Source: Opitutia bacterium (lineage in GTDB: Bacteria > Verrucomicrobiota > Verrucomicrobiia > Opitutales > Seribacteraceae). From it: a DNA stretch of 8,198 bases. The stretch's first letter is position 1; each line of letters begins with the position of its first letter. This document shows positions 6,145 to 8,198 of the stretch, piece after piece. A program made the position numbers and the translations under genes. The notes under the pieces are model-generated. The model was given only the letters and a program-made list of their open reading frames with translations. It made no database searches and had not been told where the DNA came from. The DNA lies in NCBI GenBank assembly GCA_002692605.1, contig NZLE01000024.1:1-8198 (forward strand), in the 5' to 3' direction.

Positions 6145-6687
6145 TTGATCCCTGAGCGCCGAGGCGGAAGTTCCCGGGCGTTCAGCCTGATTGAGGTCCT
6201 GCTTGTCCTCGCATTGGTTGGCATTCTCGCGGGCATTGTGGCGGGAAATGCGGGAGCCTTTATCACAGGTTCGAATTTCGAACCGCCGGAGAGGGTTCTC
6301 AAACGGGCGGTGTTGGATGCGGTGTATTTCTCAAGTGAAAGAAAGCGGGCTTCCTATCTGACTTATCTCGAGCAAAATGCGACTTTTGCGGTGACGGATT
6401 TGGGAGGAAACGTGCTGGCGATGCATAAGGTGTACGAAAAATTCGACAAGAGCATCCGCGAGGATGAGAATTTGGTTCCAAAGGTGACCTTCCGGGCCGT
6501 AGGCCCTTTGGCCGGGGCGGATGGCGGATCAACGGAGTATGATGAGGAACATCTCGAACTTACCCGGGTCGCCTTTCATGCGGGTTGTTCGATCCCTTTC
6601 GAAGCGAGGATCGGATTTCGGGGGGAAGTCACGGAAATGAGCTTTGATCCCTTTTCGGGATACGTTCTCAAGGACGAAGACGAATGA
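6145..6687 (+). CDS. gspH: GspH-like minor pseudopilin
   Basis: A 180-residue protein with a short leader (MIPERRGGSSRA) and the prepilin helix FSLIEVLLVLALVGILAG (13-30), Glu at mature position 5. The residue before the cleavage site is Ala12, where Gly is the rule. The start is a TTG one base after the gspG stop; no in-frame ATG or GTG lies nearby upstream. The rest is divergent. Its size, its place between gspG and gspI, and the closing VTEMSFDPFSGYV segment (152-164), recalling the last strands of GspH/FimT-like pilins, support GspH, which sits near the pseudopilus tip. The family is poorly conserved, so the symbol rests mostly on position. Its last four bases overlap gspI. Confidence 0.75.
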   Translation: MIPERRGGSSRAFSLIEVLLVLALVGILAGIVAGNAGAFITGSNFEPPERVLKRAVLDAVYFSSERKRASYLTYLEQNATFAVTDLGGNVLAMHKVYEKFDKSIREDENLVPKVTFRAVGPLAGADGGSTEYDEEHLELTRVAFHAGCSIPFEARIGFRGEVTEMSFDPFSGYVLKDEDE

Positions 6688-7187
6688 GGGCGAGAACGCA
6701 GGTTGCCAACTCTGCCGTCCAGTCGGGTTTCATGCTGATCGAGGTTCTGATCGCACTGGCGATTTTCGGCTTGGCGGCGGTTTATCTGGTGGATGGAGCC
6801 TTCGTGGCTTCTCGAACCATCCGCGTGATGAAGGATACAAGGGAGATGGAGCAGGATTTGCTCTGGGTCAGAAGTCAGGTTTTTCAGGAGGCGGATTATG
6901 AGAAGATGGAGGAGGGGGGAGACATTCAGGCCTTGAGCATGGGCGAAGTGAAATGGGAGACGGAGATTGATATGACCGAGGTCCTGGATCTTTATAAGGT
7001 CCGTCTGACGCTCGATTACGATGGGAACGATGAACTGGGAATCGAACCGGGTCAACGGGTGTCCCAGATGCTGGTGTACCGACCGGCGTGGGGGAGGAAT
7101 TCCGATTTCGCCACCGAGAGAAGTCGTTTGTTGGAGGACAAGAGGGACAAAATTCGAGAAATCAGGGAGGCTCGCAGAAACCCATGA
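6684..7187 (+). CDS. gspI: GspI-like minor pseudopilin
   Basis: A 167-residue protein: 15-residue leader ending QSG, then FMLIEVLIALAIFGLAAV (16-33), close to the FTLLEVLVALAIFALA typical of GspI, with Glu20 at mature position 5. GspI starts the minor-pseudopilin tip complex with GspJ and GspK in known systems. The ATG overlaps the gspH stop (ATGA), with AAGGA at 6670-6674 as a plausible ribosome binding site. The protein is longer than many GspI (about 120-130 residues) and ends with a highly charged tail rich in Arg, Lys and Glu (about 140-167) that looks helical. Assignment rests on the N-terminal signature and gene order. Confidence 0.8.
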   Translation: MRARTQVANSAVQSGFMLIEVLIALAIFGLAAVYLVDGAFVASRTIRVMKDTREMEQDLLWVRSQVFQEADYEKMEEGGDIQALSMGEVKWETEIDMTEVLDLYKVRLTLDYDGNDELGIEPGQRVSQMLVYRPAWGRNSDFATERSRLLEDKRDKIREIREARRNP

Positions 7188-7897
7188 GGAGGATCAGAGG
7201 ATTTACCATGGTAGAGGTCCTGCTGGCCATGGCTCTGGGCGGACTGGTTTTGGCGGCGGCCAGCGCCTTGCTGGTCACTCTGGCTCAGGCCTGGGCCAAT
7301 CGTCCGGCAACCCGAGATGCGTTTGATGCGCACGTCAATGGGGTGGCCCACTTCCTGACCGCGGTCCTGGAGGAAGCCACGCTGCCTGCGGTGACCAAGC
7401 AGGGAGATCAGGCGGTGGACTTGCAGAGACCGGTGGGTTTTTCGGAGTCCGACTCCCCTTTGGTTCACTTTTATCTTCGGGAGGCGCCACCCCTTTTCGT
7501 ATGGCCCAAGGGAGTGGCGACAAGGGCTCACGTCTACCTGTATTTCGACGATCGGGAGGGCTTGAGCTTTCTTTGGTTTTCGGAGTTGCAGGAATTGGAA
7601 AAGAATGACGAGGGCCGACTGGAACCGGAGGACGAGGACGAACTCAAGAAGACTTTGATCAGTCCGTTCTGCAGTGAAATCTATTACTGCTACTACGGAG
7701 AGGAGGATGATGGCCCGGATGACATCAAGGAATGGGAAATCATGGAGGATTTGGACGAGAACGTGCAGACGGGAAAATACCGGGTGCCCGCCTTCGTGAA
7801 ACTGGTCTTTCGCTGGGAGGAGGAGGACTTGGTGCGCACCGTATCCCTGGCTATCGAAAAACTCGCCCCCACGGGCCTGGAGGAGGAACCTTTTTGA
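7184..7897 (+). CDS. gspJ: GspJ-like minor pseudopilin
   Basis: A 237-residue protein with a six-residue leader MRRIRG and the prepilin helix FTMVEVLLAMALGGLVLAAA (7-26), Glu11 at mature position 5. Its size and its place after gspI fit GspJ, the tip component that binds GspI and GspK. The ATG at 7184 overlaps the gspI stop by four bases; an upstream in-frame ATG at 7088 would place 32 hydrophilic residues ahead of the leader inside gspI and is rejected. The globular part is very acidic, with Glu/Asp-rich stretches near 131-154 and 182-203. Two cysteines (C173, C179) could form a disulfide in the periplasm. The final strand region (VPAFVKLVFRWEEEDLVRTV, 201-220) resembles the typical pseudopilin C-terminal sheet. 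Confidence 0.8.
   Translation: MRRIRGFTMVEVLLAMALGGLVLAAASALLVTLAQAWANRPATRDAFDAHVNGVAHFLTAVLEEATLPAVTKQGDQAVDLQRPVGFSESDSPLVHFYLREAPPLFVWPKGVATRAHVYLYFDDREGLSFLWFSELQELEKNDEGRLEPEDEDELKKTLISPFCSEIYYCYYGEEDDGPDDIKEWEIMEDLDENVQTGKYRVPAFVKLVFRWEEEDLVRTVSLAIEKLAPTGLEEEPF
7881..7886 (+). promoter_or_regulatory. Shine-Dalgarno sequence that fixes the gspK TTG start
   Basis: AGGAGG lies seven bases before the TTG at 7894, inside the end of gspJ. This is the strongest ribosome binding site in the window and supports a non-ATG start that overlaps the gspJ stop (TTGA). Confidence 0.7.
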
Positions 7898-8198
7898 GCA
7901 AATTCCGCAAATCCAAGGGATCAATCCTCGTTTTCGTCCTCGCTCTGATTGTGCTGCTCGGGGTGCTTTCCCTCCGTCTGATGAAGGAAACGGTCCAGGA
8001 ACTGAGGCACGTCAGCCAATTTCACAAGCGGGATGATTTGCGCACTTACGCCTACTCCGCGCTGGATCTGGCGGTTGGCGTGCTCAACGAATTCAAGATG
8101 ATTGAGGGTACCCTCCACGCTCCTGGGCAAGGGTGGGGCAATCCGATCGAATATTCCGGAATCGATACCGGAAAACTGATGGTTTCCGACGATTTTGG
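7894..8198 (+). CDS. gspK: GspK-like minor pseudopilin (3' end outside window)
   Basis: The frame opens at TTG 7894 and stays open to the window edge (101 codons and two bases). A basic leader SKFRKSKG is followed by a hydrophobic helix SILVFVLALIVLLGVLSLRL (10-29), then an amphipathic region with a Tyr/Ala-rich stretch (TYAYSALDLAVGVL, 51-64). Cleavage after Gly9 would leave Phe at mature position 5 rather than Glu; lack of Glu5 is known for GspK. With its position after gspJ this fits the large tip pseudopilin. The first in-frame ATG (7981-7983) lies after the hydrophobic segment, so the TTG start, with its strong ribosome binding site, is preferred. The large extra domain of GspK cannot be checked because the gene runs off the window. 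Confidence 0.75.
   Translation, partial: MSKFRKSKGSILVFVLALIVLLGVLSLRLMKETVQELRHVSQFHKRDDLRTYAYSALDLAVGVLNEFKMIEGTLHAPGQGWGNPIEYSGIDTGKLMVSDDF

Overview
The window (about 58-60% GC by eye) looks like a chromosomal segment of a Verrucomicrobiota bacterium, probably Opitutae/Puniceicoccales-like. This is an inference from the mix of genes: a Tat-exported Gfo/Idh/MocA oxidoreductase of the type common in Planctomycetes and Verrucomicrobia, a multi-domain diadenylate cyclase, a type II secretion pseudopilin cluster, and a surface-type protein with a tryptophan-rich C-terminus. No rRNA, tRNA, CRISPR array or insertion sequence was seen.

Layout. Positions 1-1266 (+) hold the 3' part of a gene whose protein carries 28 uninterrupted seven-residue repeats ([ST]-P-D-x-x-x-x), then a fibronectin III-like domain and a Trp-rich tail. 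It converges on a minus-strand block across a 45-bp gap (1267-1311) with no convincing terminator. The minus-strand block, read right to left, is nuoA (5524-5150), a PTS-EIIA/PK_C-like/diadenylate cyclase fusion (5090-3735), nadD (3727-3116), rsfS (3119-2733), and, after a 137-bp gap with a possible promoter, a secreted oxidoreductase (2595-1312). The cyclase, nadD and rsfS are tightly packed (7-bp gap, then a 4-bp ATGA overlap) and are probably co-transcribed. nuoA lies 59 bp upstream of the cyclase and may belong to the same unit.

A 190-bp divergent region (5525-5714) separates nuoA from a plus-strand operon and contains a near-consensus sigma70-type promoter facing right. That operon encodes five pseudopilins in the canonical order gspG-gspH-gspI-gspJ-gspK (5715 to the window edge), with 1-bp gaps or 4-bp overlaps throughout. 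Together they would form the major pilin and the GspHIJK-type tip of a type II secretion pseudopilus. The same system is a plausible export route for periplasmic or surface proteins, but the sequence does not link it to the repeat protein.

The most unusual item is the three-domain cyclase. It places a phosphorylatable EIIA-type histidine on the same chain as a c-di-AMP synthase, next to NAD synthesis and ribosome-silencing genes. The heptad-repeat protein is the second item of interest.
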